Source: Microbacterium sp. SORGH_AS_1204 (lineage in GTDB: Bacteria > Actinomycetota > Actinomycetes > Actinomycetales > Microbacteriaceae). From it: a DNA stretch of 64,000 nt. The DNA lies in contig NZ_JAUTBD010000001.1 in assembly GCF_030818935.1 (NCBI RefSeq), positions 1,860,001-1,924,000 on the forward strand. Reading direction: 5' to 3'. Both the position numbers and the translations under genes were made by a program. Below, one piece after another: positions 51,179 to 59,625 of the stretch (its first letter is position 1; the number at the start of each line of letters is the position of its first letter). The notes under the pieces are model-generated. The model was not told the origin of the DNA and did no database searches. It saw only the letters and a list, made by a program, of their open reading frames with translations.

Positions 51179-52230
51179 CCACCCCCACCTTGCCCACGCT
51201 GTCCGCCGAGCGGATGGATGCCATCGAGGCAGCGGTCTTCGGCCGGATCGCCGACGAGCGGCACCGCGCGCGCCGCCGTCGCCGGAACGTCTGGACGGGC
51301 GTCGGCGCCGCCGCAGCGGTCGTGGTGATCGCCGCCGTGGTCGGCCCGTCTCTCTCGACGACGCAGAGCACCAGCGGTTCGGCCGTCGTCGGTGCGAGCG
51401 GCGCCGAGAGTGCACCGGACTTCTCGCAGCAGTACGAGCCCGGCACCATCGAGGTGATCCCCGGCCAGGATGCCGCGGGCTCCAGCGCCCTTCCGGAGGG
51501 ATCGGCGGCCCGTGACGCCGGAACGCGCGACATCGTCGCGACGGGCTCCGCCACGGTCGAGGTCGACGACATCCGCGCCGCGATCGACGAGGTCACCTCC
51601 GCCGCGACGGCGGTGGGCGGATACGTGGAATCGTCGCAGCTCGGCGGCGGAGTGGCCGGGGTCCCCATCGAGGGTTCCGCGACGTCGGCCGCGGCATCCT
51701 CGGGCTACATCACCGTGCGCGTCCCCGCCGACACCCTGCAGCAGGTCATGGACGGCCTCCGCGCCGTCGGCGACGTCACGGCGACGAGCGTCAACCGTTC
51801 CGACGTGACCGAGCAGACCGTCGACCTGCGCGCGCGCGTCGCCGCCGGCGAAGCTTCGGTCGCGCGCCTCACCGAGCTGATGGCGCAGGCGGGGTCGGTG
51901 TCCGACCTCATCACCGCGGAATCGGCGCTCGCCGAGCGGCAGGCCCAGCTCGACAGCGACCGTCAGGTGCTGCAGTCGCTGGAGTCGCAGGTAGCGATGT
52001 CGTCGCTGAGCGTGCAGCTCACCGTGCGCACGGCATCCGTCACCGCCGACCCCGCCGGCTTCGGCGACGGGCTGCTCGCCGGCTGGAACGGACTGGTCGC
52101 GACGCTGAACGGTGTCGTCATCGGCGTCGGCTTCCTGCTGCCGTGGATCGTGGTGGCCGGCGCGGCATGGTCGATCGTGTGGGGCGTGCGGCGGGTTGCG
52201 CGACGGCGGCGGGAGGCTCGCGAGGGGTGA
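51175..52230 (+). CDS. DUF4349 membrane protein, candidate anti-sigma partner
   Basis: This 351-residue protein has an Arg-rich cytoplasmic N-terminus (about residues 1-38) and a membrane segment near 42-60. A large external DUF4349 domain (R-D-I-V-A-T-G-S-A-T-V-E-V to Q-L-T-V-R, with a coiled-coil-like hairpin around residues 225-280) follows. A second membrane segment lies near 310-335, and the tail is basic. Overlap with the sigma gene suggests that the short N-terminus controls the sigma factor, but no zinc anti-sigma motif is seen. Confidence 0.85.
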   Translation: MTTPTLPTLSAERMDAIEAAVFGRIADERHRARRRRRNVWTGVGAAAAVVVIAAVVGPSLSTTQSTSGSAVVGASGAESAPDFSQQYEPGTIEVIPGQDAAGSSALPEGSAARDAGTRDIVATGSATVEVDDIRAAIDEVTSAATAVGGYVESSQLGGGVAGVPIEGSATSAAASSGYITVRVPADTLQQVMDGLRAVGDVTATSVNRSDVTEQTVDLRARVAAGEASVARLTELMAQAGSVSDLITAESALAERQAQLDSDRQVLQSLESQVAMSSLSVQLTVRTASVTADPAGFGDGLLAGWNGLVATLNGVVIGVGFLLPWIVVAGAAWSIVWGVRRVARRRREAREG

Positions 52231-52402
52231 TTCGCGCCGAGCGCGAATGGGGAATGGATGCCGGGGTGCCGGCGTCCGATCCGATGGGAGGCCTCGGATC
52301 CCGGCGGCAGGCGCGAGCCCCCTCTCGTTGCGCGGCGCGTGACACCCGCCGGGCAAAGTCAACCCACGCATGCGGCTCCTCGTCCTGCCCGCCGCCACAA
52401 CG

Positions 52403-52438
52403 AAAAAGAGCCCCGACCTTCCGGTCGGAGCTCTTTTT
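52403..52438. terminator. Bidirectional terminator (copy 1)
   Basis: AAAAAGAGC-C-CCGACC, loop TTCC, GGTCGG-A-GCTCTTTTT. It could end the sigma/DUF4349 transcript on the plus strand. It is identical to the copy at 53817-53852. Confidence 0.85.
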
Positions 52439-52443
52439 CGTGT

Positions 52444-52520
52444 TGGTGACCCCAGCGGGATTCTCCCTTCGCCCCCTCCACCCGCCGCTGCGCGGCGCGC
52501 GGAGCCTCCGGGCGAGGGGG
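52444..52520 (-). pseudogene. Decayed tRNA-Glu copy
   Basis: The first 20 bases on the plus side (52444-52463) equal the 3' end of the intact tRNA-Glu, including CCA, discriminator, acceptor and half of the T arm. The next 56 or so bases have the right length for the tRNA body but are unrelated in the middle. The far end again reads GGGGGCC, close to the 5' acceptor arm. The adjoining terminator and flank are also duplicated. It looks like the remnant of a tandem tRNA duplication or an attachment-type scar. Confidence 0.55.
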
Positions 52521-52548
52521 CCCAACCCGCACATGCGGCTCCTCGTCC

Positions 52549-53789
52549 GGGTTATAGGTCAGGAATAGTGGATGAATCCTCGATCTAGCCGCGTGATTCC
52601 GGGGTAGAACGGGGATTGGTATGGTCCGCGACCCTTAGTCGTGGACCTTCCCTCGAATCAGGGCTCGTGCGTGGTATGCGGGTCGAAGCTGGTGAAGAAC
52701 GGACGACACCCCTCAGGAACGCAGCGGTGGCGGTGCCGGCCGTGCGGGTCCTCCACTATCCGTCGGCGCCCTGACGTTACCCGCCGCGAACAGCTGCACC
52801 GGTTCCTGACCTGGCTGATGGGCAAGGCCTCACAGGCCGAGCTCGCCAGCTCCCGCAGCGCCCGCTCGTTCCGTCGCGACACCGCGTGGTGCTGGGCCCT
52901 CGAGCCGCGCCTGCCCGTCACAGGCGAAGTACACGAGGTGATCCTGGTCGATGGGATCTGGATCGAAACGTGGTGTCTACTCATCGCCCTCACCACCACC
53001 AACACCGTCGTGGGATGGCAGTGGGCCGCCCGCGAATCGGCTGCTGCCTGGGGCGCGCTGTTCGAGAGCATTCCCGCCCCGACGGTGGTGGTCACCGACG
53101 GCGGCTCCGGGATCCGTTCCGCCCTCGCCCTGCACTGGCCCGCCACCGCCATCCAACGCTGCATCTTCCACCTGCAGCTGAACGTCACCCGCGAACTGAC
53201 AAGGAACCCGCGCCTGCGCGCCGGCAAAGACCTGCGCCAGATCGCCCTCGCCCTCAGCGGCATCCACACCGTCGACGACGCCATCACCTGGCGCCTCACG
53301 CTGGAAGCCTGGTGGAAGACCTACGGGCACCTCCTGCGCGAACGCACCCTCTATGACAACGGCCACTTCGGTTACACCCACAAACCGCTCCGCAAAGCCT
53401 GGGCGATCTTGCACCGCGTCGCCGAGAACGAACACATGTTCACCTTCATCCGCCACGACGCCCCGCGCACCACCTCACGCCTCGAAGGACTCAACGCCCA
53501 GATCAGGCACCTCCTTCGCCATCACCGGGGCATGCCGATCCCGCATCAACGCCGCGCCGTCGAATGGTTCCTGCTGCTGCACGAAGTCCCCATCGACCAC
53601 GCCCACAGCTACGCCCACGCCCCCCACAACGCCAACCCCGCACGAGGACGCCACCATCGACCTCGAGGACCCCACCCCAACCCTCTACGACAACGGCCTC
53701 GACGCCACCGAAGGCCTCTGGCTCAGAACAGGATGGGCAGGACGAGGATGACACGCCCGACCCCATCCACTATTTCTGGCCTATAAGCC
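52549..53789 (+). mobile_element. 1241-bp IS256/IS1249-like insertion sequence
   Basis: Terminal inverted repeats of 26 bp (52549-52574 and 53764-53789) agree at 23 positions; the inner half GAAATAGTGGATG/GGAATAGTGGATG is nearly identical. The 8-bp word CCTCGTCC stands directly outside both ends (52541-52548 and 53790-53797), a target-site duplication of the size made by IS256-family transposases. It carries one transposase gene. Confidence 0.9.
52641..53786 (+). CDS. IS256/IS1249-type DDE transposase, probable C-terminal frameshift
   Basis: This 381-residue frame has an N-terminal zinc ribbon (C-V-V-C...C-R-P-C, residues 10-36) and a DDE core: D in I-L-V-D-G-I-W, D in V-V-T-D-G-G-S-G, E in S-R-L-E-G-L-N. 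After about residue 333 the frame becomes an Arg/Pro/His-rich tail reaching the right inverted repeat. The +1 frame, from about 53640 to 53751, gives an acidic natural-looking tail (H-E-D-A-T-I-D-L-E-D onward to L-R-T-G-W-A-G-R-G). A one-base insertion near A-N-P is likely. The DDE core itself is intact. It has a GTG start. Confidence 0.8.
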   Translation: MDLPSNQGSCVVCGSKLVKNGRHPSGTQRWRCRPCGSSTIRRRPDVTRREQLHRFLTWLMGKASQAELASSRSARSFRRDTAWCWALEPRLPVTGEVHEVILVDGIWIETWCLLIALTTTNTVVGWQWAARESAAAWGALFESIPAPTVVVTDGGSGIRSALALHWPATAIQRCIFHLQLNVTRELTRNPRLRAGKDLRQIALALSGIHTVDDAITWRLTLEAWWKTYGHLLRERTLYDNGHFGYTHKPLRKAWAILHRVAENEHMFTFIRHDAPRTTSRLEGLNAQIRHLLRHHRGMPIPHQRRAVEWFLLLHEVPIDHAHSYAHAPHNANPARGRHHRPRGPHPNPLRQRPRRHRRPLAQNRMGRTRMTRPTPSTISGL

Positions 53790-53816
53790 CCTCGTCCTGC
53801 CACCGCCGCCACAACG

Positions 53817-53852
53817 AAAAAGAGCCCCGACCTTCCGGTCGGAGCTCTTTTT
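53817..53852. terminator. Bidirectional terminator (copy 2), after tRNA-Glu
   Basis: The same hairpin as at 52403, GAGC-CCCGACC/GGTCGGA-GCTC with A5 and T5 flanks. It lies 6 bp past the CCA end of tRNA-Glu on the minus strand and should end that transcript. Confidence 0.88.
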
Positions 53853-53857
53853 CGTGT

Positions 53858-53933
53858 TGGTGACCCCAGCGGGATTCGAACCCGCGTTACCGCCGTGAGA
53901 GGGCGGCGTACTAGGCCGCTATACGATGGGGCC
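53858..53933 (-). tRNA. tRNA-Glu (anticodon CUC)
   Basis: On the minus strand a complete 76-nt cloverleaf can be drawn: acceptor GGCCCCA/TGGGGTC (one G-U), anticodon stem CCGCC/GGCGG with loop CTCTCAC (anticodon CTC), T arm GCGGG-TTCGAAT-CCCGC, discriminator A and an encoded CCA. A terminator follows directly. Confidence 0.95.
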
Positions 53934-54119
53934 GCGTCGCAACCATCTAAGTATGCATCACGATTGACGCGCACGCAAAATCGAGGCCGAGCCACCGAGA
54001 TCCCGGGCGTGTCCCTGCACGGTACCGCGAACCGGCGGACGAGGGAAGAGGTATTGCACGCTGTTCACCCGACGCGCCACCGGTTGCCGCACTGCCCCGA
54101 CGAGGAGTTGACTCGGACC

Positions 54120-54758
54120 ATGCGTCTCACGAAGCACGAACATGCCGCCCTCGTCGTCGTCGAATCGGGCCACACGTTGGTCATCGACCCCGGCAGCTTC
54201 ACCTCCCCGCTCGAGGACCTCGTCGGTCTCGTTGGCGTCGTCATCACGCACGAGCACCCCGACCACTGGACGCCCGAGCACCTCGCCCGCCTGCAGAAGG
54301 CGCATCCCGGTGTTCCGATCTACGGCCCCGAGGGGGTCGTCAACGCCGCCGCCGGGTTCGACGTCATCGCGGTGCATCCGGGCGATCGACTGGAACTCGA
54401 CCCGTTCCACCTCGAGTTCTCCGGCGGCGAGCACGCCGTCATCCACGAGTCGATCCCCGTGGTCGACAACGTCGGCGTCCTGGTGAACGACGCCCTGTAC
54501 TACCCCGGCGACTCGTACACGGTGCCCAAGCACGCGAAGGTGAAGCTGCTCGCCGCCCCGGTCGGCGCCCCGTGGCTCAAGATCGCGGAGGCGATGGACT
54601 ACGTCCTCGCCGTCAAACCTGAGCGCGTCTTCGCCACCCACGACATGACGCTGTCGGTGGCCGGGAAGCAGATGGGCGACGCACGCCTCACCTGGGCGGT
54701 TGAGCAGAACGGCGGCTCGTTCGTCGACCTCAAGCCCGGCGACACCGTCGACGTCTGA
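54120..54758 (+). CDS. MBL-fold metal-dependent hydrolase
   Basis: This 212-residue metallo-beta-lactamase-fold protein of the UlaG/YtnP-like group has the metal motif T-H-E-H-P-D-H (His44, His46, Asp48, His49), a later G-G-E-H-A-V-I-H and a T-H-D-M near the C-terminus. The substrate is not predictable. The ATG at 54120 has a GAGGAG-type site 12 bases upstream. It is divergent from tRNA-Glu. Confidence 0.88.
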   Translation: MRLTKHEHAALVVVESGHTLVIDPGSFTSPLEDLVGLVGVVITHEHPDHWTPEHLARLQKAHPGVPIYGPEGVVNAAAGFDVIAVHPGDRLELDPFHLEFSGGEHAVIHESIPVVDNVGVLVNDALYYPGDSYTVPKHAKVKLLAAPVGAPWLKIAEAMDYVLAVKPERVFATHDMTLSVAGKQMGDARLTWAVEQNGGSFVDLKPGDTVDV

Positions 54759-54772
54759 GCGGGCTGAGCGAC

Positions 54773-55250
54773 GCGCCACGGTTCGGGGCGCGATCGGCCG
54801 GTTGGGGCGGATACCGCCCGCCCCAACCGGCGAAATCCGCCCCGAAACCGGGGTAGCCACCCCTTCGCGCGCCTAACGCCCGCCCCAAACAGTCGAACCC
54901 GCCCCGAACCCGGAACGTCCGCATTGGCGGCGAAGCTGTCCGTTCGGACGCACGCCACACCGGCCCCCACGATCCGCTCGACGGACGTCCACGCGGCCCG
55001 CGAGCGCCCACGACCACGCGCCACGGTTCGGGGCGCGATCGGCTGCTTGGGGCCGAAATCGCCCGCCCCAACCGGCGGAACCCGCCCCGAAACCGGGAGA
55101 GCCTCCCCTTCGGGCGCGAAACGCCCGCCCCAACCGGCGAAATCCGCCCCAACCGGCGAAATCCGCCTCGAACAGGAACAGCCAGCCGTTCGGGCGCGAA
55201 CCTCGCGCCCCAAGCGGAGGAACCCGCCCCGAACCGGAAAGACCCTGACG
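54773..55250. repeat. GGGGCG/CGCCCC-rich repeat region, two related units of about 244 bp
   Basis: The 20-mer CGCGCCACGGTTCGGGGCGC begins at 54773 and again at 55017, each followed by GATCGG and strings of GCCCCAACCGGCGAAATCC and CGCCCCGAA. Words occur in both orientations, so long imperfect pairing is possible. This explains most of the 593-bp gap between the convergent MBL and ptsH genes. No gene is supported. Related words occur at 33.5 kb. Confidence 0.75.
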
Positions 55251-55293
55251 AGCGAGCACCAGGGGCAGAGCCGCCTCCCACGCCGCACGCGAA

Positions 55294-55337
55294 AACACCG
55301 GATGCCACGAGCCCTGGGGCCCGTGGCATCCGGTGTT
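55294..55337 (-). terminator. Terminator after ptsH
   Basis: AACACCGGATGCCACG and CGTGGCATCCGGTGTT pair perfectly over 16 bp, with inner GGGC/GCCC pairing possible. On the minus strand the stem is followed by TTCGCG. It lies 14 bp beyond the ptsH stop. Confidence 0.85.
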
Positions 55338-55351
55338 CTGTGACGCTGTGC

Positions 55352-55621
55352 TTACTGCGCGTCGAGGTCGGTCTCGAGAAGGGCGACGAGCTCGTCGAGA
55401 GCCTGCTCGGCGCCTTCACCCTCGGCCTTCAGGGTCACGACGGTGCCGTGACCGGCGCCGAGGCCCATGAGCGACAGGATGCTGCCGGCGTTGAGGTCGG
55501 CACCGCCGTTCGCCGAGATCGTGACGGGGATCTTCTTCTCCTGCACAGCCTGCACGAAGAGCTTCGCGGGGCGGGCGTGGAGTCCCGAGCTGCTGGCGAT
55601 GGTGGCCTGACGTTCTGCCAT
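55352..55621 (-). CDS. ptsH: HPr phosphocarrier protein
   Basis: HPr passes phosphate from Enzyme I to EIIA proteins. The 89-residue protein has the active His15 in S-S-G-L-H-A-R-P-A and a Ser at position 47 (A-G-S-I-L-S-L-M), matching the regulatory Ser46 of firmicute HPr. Actinobacteria often lack HPr kinase, so that role is open. It starts 27 bp after fruA and ends the PTS operon with a strong terminator. Enzyme I is not in the window. Confidence 0.95.
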   Translation of the reverse strand: MAERQATIASSSGLHARPAKLFVQAVQEKKIPVTISANGGADLNAGSILSLMGLGAGHGTVVTLKAEGEGAEQALDELVALLETDLDAQ

Positions 55622-55648
55622 GGTGAATCCTCTCGATTCGACGGGGTC

Positions 55649-57709
55649 TTAAGCGGCGACCGTGACGGCGGGAGCGGCCTCGGCGGCAGCGACGTCCTTC
55701 GTGCTGCGACCGATGCCCTTCAGCGCGACCACGATCAGCGCAGTGACGACGGTACCCGCGATGATCGCGAGCGGGAAACCCCACACCGGGTTGATGGCGA
55801 AGAGCACGAAGATTCCGCCGTGCGGGGCGTACGACTGCACACCGATCAGCATGCTGAGACCGCCGGTGATCGCACCTCCCACCATCGAGGCGGGGATGAC
55901 GCGCAGCGGGTCGGCCGCGGCGAAGGGGATCGCACCCTCGGAGATGAACGAGGCGCCGAGCAGCCACGCGGCCGCGCCGTTCTCGCGCTCGACCGGGGTG
56001 AACTTGCCACGGGCCAGGATCGTGGAGGCCAGGGCCATCGCGAGCGGGGGCACCATACCGGCGGCCATGACCGCGGCCATGATCAGGTACGGCGCGGTGT
56101 TCGTCTGGCTGGCTGCCGCCAGGCCTGTGGTGGCGAAGACGTAGGCGACCTTGTTGACGGGTCCGCCGAGGTCGAAGCACATCATGAGGCCCAGGATCAC
56201 GCCGAGCAGGATGGCGCCGGCACCGCTGCCCGCGAGCGAGGTGAGGCCGTCGGTCAGAGCGGCCATGAGCGCGGCGATCGGGCGGCCGAGGAAGAGGATC
56301 ATCAGGCCCGAGGCGAAGATCGAGCCGAGGAACGGCACGATGACGACCGGCATAAGTCCGCGCAGCCAGCGCGGTGCGTCGAAACGACCGAGCCACCAGG
56401 CGATGAAACCGGCGAGCAGACCGCCGATGATTCCGCCGATGAAGCCGGCGTTCATGAGCACCGCGACGGCACCGGCGACGAAACCGGGGGCGATGCCGGG
56501 ACGGTCGGCGATCGCGTACGCGATGAAGCCCGCGAGCACCGCGACGATGAAGCCCATCGACGTCGCGCCGATCATGAAGAAGACCGAGCCGAGGTACTGG
56601 CCGATGCCACCGAGCGGCGAGGTGATGTCCTGGGTGGGCAGGTCCCAGAGCGAGTTCTGGATGATGACGTTCGCCGCGTTCTGCGTGACCTGGTAGCCGC
56701 CGAGCAGGAAGCCCAGGGCGATCAGCAGACCACCACCGGCGACGAAGGGGATCATGTAGCTGACACCGGTCAGCAGCCACCGCTGAATGCGGCGACCGAC
56801 CGACTGCTGCGCGACCGGAGCGTCGGAGACGGATGCCGCGGCACCGCCCTGCACGCGGGCCGCGTTCGGGTTGTCGCTGGCCGCGACGGCCTCCGCGATG
56901 AGCTGCTTCGGCTGCTCGATGCCGCGCTTGACGCCGGCGCGCACGACGGGCTTGCCCGCGAAACGCTGGGGCTCGCGCACGTCGACGTCGACAGCGAAGA
57001 TCACCGCGTCAGCCTCGTCGATGACGCTCTGCGGCAGGGCCTTGTAGCCGCTCGATCCCTGGGGCTCCACGACGAGCTCGACACCGTCGGTCTCGGCGCC
57101 GGCCGCGGTGAGCGCGTCGGCGGCCATGAAGGTGTGGGCGATACCGGTGGCGCACGCGGTGACGGCGACGATCTTCTTCGTCTTCGTCGCGGTACGGGCC
57201 TCGGCGCGCGTCGCGGCCGGGGCGGCGGCGGCCGCGGCGGACGGAGCGGGCTCGGCGGCCGGGGTGACGGCATCCGTGATGATGCGGACGGCCTCGCCGG
57301 GGTTCTGTGCGGCGCGCAGGCCCGACATGAAGTCGTCGCGCATGAGGCTGCGGGCGAGCTGCGACAGCACCGACAGGTGCGCCTCGTCGGCACCCGCGGG
57401 CGCGGCGATGAGGAACACGATGTCGGCCGGGCCGTCGGGCGCGCCGAAGTCGACGCCGGGCGCGAGGCGGGCGAAGGCGAGGGTCGGCTCGGTGACCGAG
57501 GCGCTGCGCGCGTGCGGGATGCCGATGCCGCCGGGCAGGCCGGTCTCGTCTTTCTGCTCGCGCGCCCAGGCGTCGTCGAACAGCTCTTGAGCGCTGGTCG
57601 CGCGGCCCTGCGCGACGACGCGCTCGGCGAGGGCGCGGATCACCGACTGCTTGTCGGTGCCCAGGGGCACGTCGAGCGTGACGAGCTCCGGAGTGATGAT
57701 GTCGGACAT
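55649..57709 (-). CDS. fruA: PTS fructose transporter, EIIABC
   Basis: This fused fructose permease has 686 residues. EIIA is at 1-150 with His66 (G-I-P-H-A-R). An Ala/Pro linker precedes EIIB at about 178-280 with the phospho-Cys186 (V-T-A-C-A-T-G-I-A-H-T). EIIC runs from about 315 to the end with eight or more membrane helices and the G-x-I-S-E-G-A-I-P-F loop. It imports fructose as fructose-1-phosphate. The ATG at 57709 has a GGAGG site 9 bases upstream; a TTG two codons earlier is too close to that site. FruK, encoded upstream, uses its product. Confidence 0.95.
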   Translation of the reverse strand: MSDIITPELVTLDVPLGTDKQSVIRALAERVVAQGRATSAQELFDDAWAREQKDETGLPGGIGIPHARSASVTEPTLAFARLAPGVDFGAPDGPADIVFLIAAPAGADEAHLSVLSQLARSLMRDDFMSGLRAAQNPGEAVRIITDAVTPAAEPAPSAAAAAAPAATRAEARTATKTKKIVAVTACATGIAHTFMAADALTAAGAETDGVELVVEPQGSSGYKALPQSVIDEADAVIFAVDVDVREPQRFAGKPVVRAGVKRGIEQPKQLIAEAVAASDNPNAARVQGGAAASVSDAPVAQQSVGRRIQRWLLTGVSYMIPFVAGGGLLIALGFLLGGYQVTQNAANVIIQNSLWDLPTQDITSPLGGIGQYLGSVFFMIGATSMGFIVAVLAGFIAYAIADRPGIAPGFVAGAVAVLMNAGFIGGIIGGLLAGFIAWWLGRFDAPRWLRGLMPVVIVPFLGSIFASGLMILFLGRPIAALMAALTDGLTSLAGSGAGAILLGVILGLMMCFDLGGPVNKVAYVFATTGLAAASQTNTAPYLIMAAVMAAGMVPPLAMALASTILARGKFTPVERENGAAAWLLGASFISEGAIPFAAADPLRVIPASMVGGAITGGLSMLIGVQSYAPHGGIFVLFAINPVWGFPLAIIAGTVVTALIVVALKGIGRSTKDVAAAEAAPAVTVAA

Positions 57710-57727
57710 TGTCAATGACCTCCGTGG

Positions 57728-58693
57728 TCAGGATGTTGCGGTAGGGGTGGCGAAGTCGGACACGACGATCGGCGCTGCCGGCAGATCGTCGGGCGTCGGG
57801 GCTTGGGTCCCCGGCAGGGTCGCGGCAGCGGCGCCGTAGGCGATGCTGCGCGCGAGACGGTCGGGGGCTGCGGCCCCCTCGAGGTCGGCCAGCAGGTAGC
57901 CGGCGAGCGAGCTGTCGCCCGCGCCGACCGTGCTGGCGACCTGGATCTTGGGGGCGAGCCCGCGCCACGCGCTGTCTGCCGTGAACAGCAGTGCGCCGTC
58001 GGCGCCGAGGGTCACCAGGGCGGATGCCACGCGGCCGGGCACGAGCTCATGCGCGCGACGTGCGGCCTCGGCGAGCACGTCGACGTCGGCGGCGGCGTCT
58101 TCACCGACGAGTTCGGCGAGTTCTTCATGGTTGGGCTTGATGAGGTCGGGGCGGGCGCTCTCGACGACGGCGCGCAACGCCTCGCCCGACGCGTCCACCG
58201 CGACGCGGGGCGCGTCGTCGCCCCAGCGCGCGCGGACGGCGTCGATGAGACCCGCGTAGAAGCTCGCGGGCACTCCGGGCGGGAGCGATCCGGCGAGCAC
58301 GAGCCAGGTCGCGCCTTCGGCGGCGGCGACGACACCGGCGACGAGCGCCTCGGCTTCTGCGGGCGCGAGCTCGGCCCCGGGGAGGTTGAGCTTGGTGGTC
58401 TCGCCCGCCGGATCGGTGATCGTGAGGTTGGCGCGGGCACGACCGGCGACCTCGACGAGGTCGAGGGCGATGCCGGTGTCTTCGAGCAGCATGCGGTAGG
58501 GGTCGTGGGCGTTCACCGGAACGACGGCGCGGGCCGGAGCACCGGCGGCGGTGACGACGCGGGCGACGTTGACGCCCTTTCCGCCGGCATCCTCTCGCGA
58601 CGACAGGGCGCGCTGCACCTCGCCGGGGGCGAGGGCGTCGGAGAGCACCACGGCGCGATCGGCCGACGGGTTGGCGGTCAGAGTGACGATCAT
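57728..58693 (-). CDS. fruK: 1-phosphofructokinase
   Basis: FruK converts fructose-1-phosphate from the PTS into fructose-1,6-bisphosphate. The 321-residue PfkB-family sugar kinase has N-P-S-A-D near the start, the G-G-K-G-V-N-V-A-R substrate motif and the catalytic V-G-A-G-D-S-S-L-A-G loop with its Asp. The ATG at 58693 overlaps the DeoR regulator stop (ATGA). Confidence 0.94.
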   Translation of the reverse strand: MIVTLTANPSADRAVVLSDALAPGEVQRALSSREDAGGKGVNVARVVTAAGAPARAVVPVNAHDPYRMLLEDTGIALDLVEVAGRARANLTITDPAGETTKLNLPGAELAPAEAEALVAGVVAAAEGATWLVLAGSLPPGVPASFYAGLIDAVRARWGDDAPRVAVDASGEALRAVVESARPDLIKPNHEELAELVGEDAAADVDVLAEAARRAHELVPGRVASALVTLGADGALLFTADSAWRGLAPKIQVASTVGAGDSSLAGYLLADLEGAAAPDRLARSIAYGAAAATLPGTQAPTPDDLPAAPIVVSDFATPTATS

Positions 58694-59475
58694 GCGACGC
58701 GCACCTCCACGTCGGCGTCGGCGAGTGCCTCGGCCAGAGGGGCGGGCGGGGCCGCGTCGGTGACGAGCACGTCGATCTCGTCGAGTCGGGCGAAGCGCAC
58801 GAGCAGTTCCTCTCCGAATTTGGCCGCGTCGGCGACGAGCACGACGCGACGGGCCGACTGGATGATGGCGGACTTCACGGCCGCCTCCTCGGGGTCGGGC
58901 GTGCTCAGGCCGAACCCGGCGCTGAGCCCGTTCGTTCCGACGAACGCGATGTCGGGACGCAGCTGGGCGATCGCGTTCACCGTGTGCGCGCCGACCGCGG
59001 CCGCGGTGACGCCGCGGACACGGCCGCCGATGGTGGTGAGCGAGAGCTGGTCGTCTCCGGCGAGGAGGTGGGCCGCTTCGAGCGAGTGCGTGACGACCTC
59101 GACGCCGCTCCCCGCGGTCCCGAGGGTGTCGGGCAGCATCGCCGCGACGGCGGCCGGGGTGGTGCCGCCGTCGAAGAAGATCGAACCGCGGAAGCCGCCG
59201 CCCAGCAGCGAGGCCGCCTCGGCCGCGATCGCGCGCTTCGCGTCTCCCTGGCGGTCGCGACGCTCGGTCAGCGTCGTCTCGGCCGTGCTGGCGCGGTCGG
59301 TGCTGACGGCCCCGCCGTGCACGCGGCGGAGGGAGCCGGAGGTCTCGAGGCGGTCGAGGTCGCGGCGGACGGTCTCGGTCGTGACGTCGAAGCGACGGGC
59401 GAGGTCGACGACGCTGACGCGTCCGACCTCGCGCAGTTCGCGCTCGATGAGCTGCTGGCGCTCCATTGCGTACAC
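58690..59475 (-). CDS. DeoR-family regulator of the fructose PTS operon
   Basis: This 261-residue protein has an N-terminal DeoR helix-turn-helix (Q-Q-L-I-E-R-E-L to F-D-V-T-T-E-T-V-R-R-D-L, residues 6-45) and a sugar-phosphate-sensing ISOCOT-like domain (F-F-D-G-G-T-T near residue 100). Such regulators of fru operons respond to fructose-1-phosphate or its product. The GTG at 59475 has AAGGAG 5 bases upstream; an ATG four codons... later (M-E-R-Q-Q) is less well placed. It heads fruR-fruK-fruA-ptsH. Confidence 0.92.
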   Translation of the reverse strand: MYAMERQQLIERELREVGRVSVVDLARRFDVTTETVRRDLDRLETSGSLRRVHGGAVSTDRASTAETTLTERRDRQGDAKRAIAAEAASLLGGGFRGSIFFDGGTTPAAVAAMLPDTLGTAGSGVEVVTHSLEAAHLLAGDDQLSLTTIGGRVRGVTAAAVGAHTVNAIAQLRPDIAFVGTNGLSAGFGLSTPDPEEAAVKSAIIQSARRVVLVADAAKFGEELLVRFARLDEIDVLVTDAAPPAPLAEALADADVEVRVA

Positions 59476-59490
59476 GGAATCTCCTTCGAA

Positions 59491-59541
59491 GATTCCCACA
59501 CGATACAACACAGAACCACACAGGGCAACAGATTCCCACGA
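59491..59541 (-). promoter_or_regulatory. Promoter and candidate operator of the fructose operon
   Basis: On the minus strand TTGCCC (59523-59528) and TATCGT (59500-59505) are 17 bp apart. The spacer consists of the similar words TGTGTGG and TGTGTTG. The word GTGGGAATC stands just outside at both ends. Repeated words across a promoter suit a DeoR-type repressor, presumably the regulator encoded downstream. Confidence 0.6.
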
Positions 59542-59625
59542 ACGTCCCCGGCGATGCGGTGCGCGAATCGTCCTCGCGTCGGCCGGGATATCCCCGGAAC
59601 GAGCCGCCGATTGTGCGTTCCGCGG

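Noticed and set aside
52641..53300. Antisense 213-codon frame within the IS
   Set aside because: It is a shadow of the transposase gene; the plus strand has the zinc ribbon and DDE residues.
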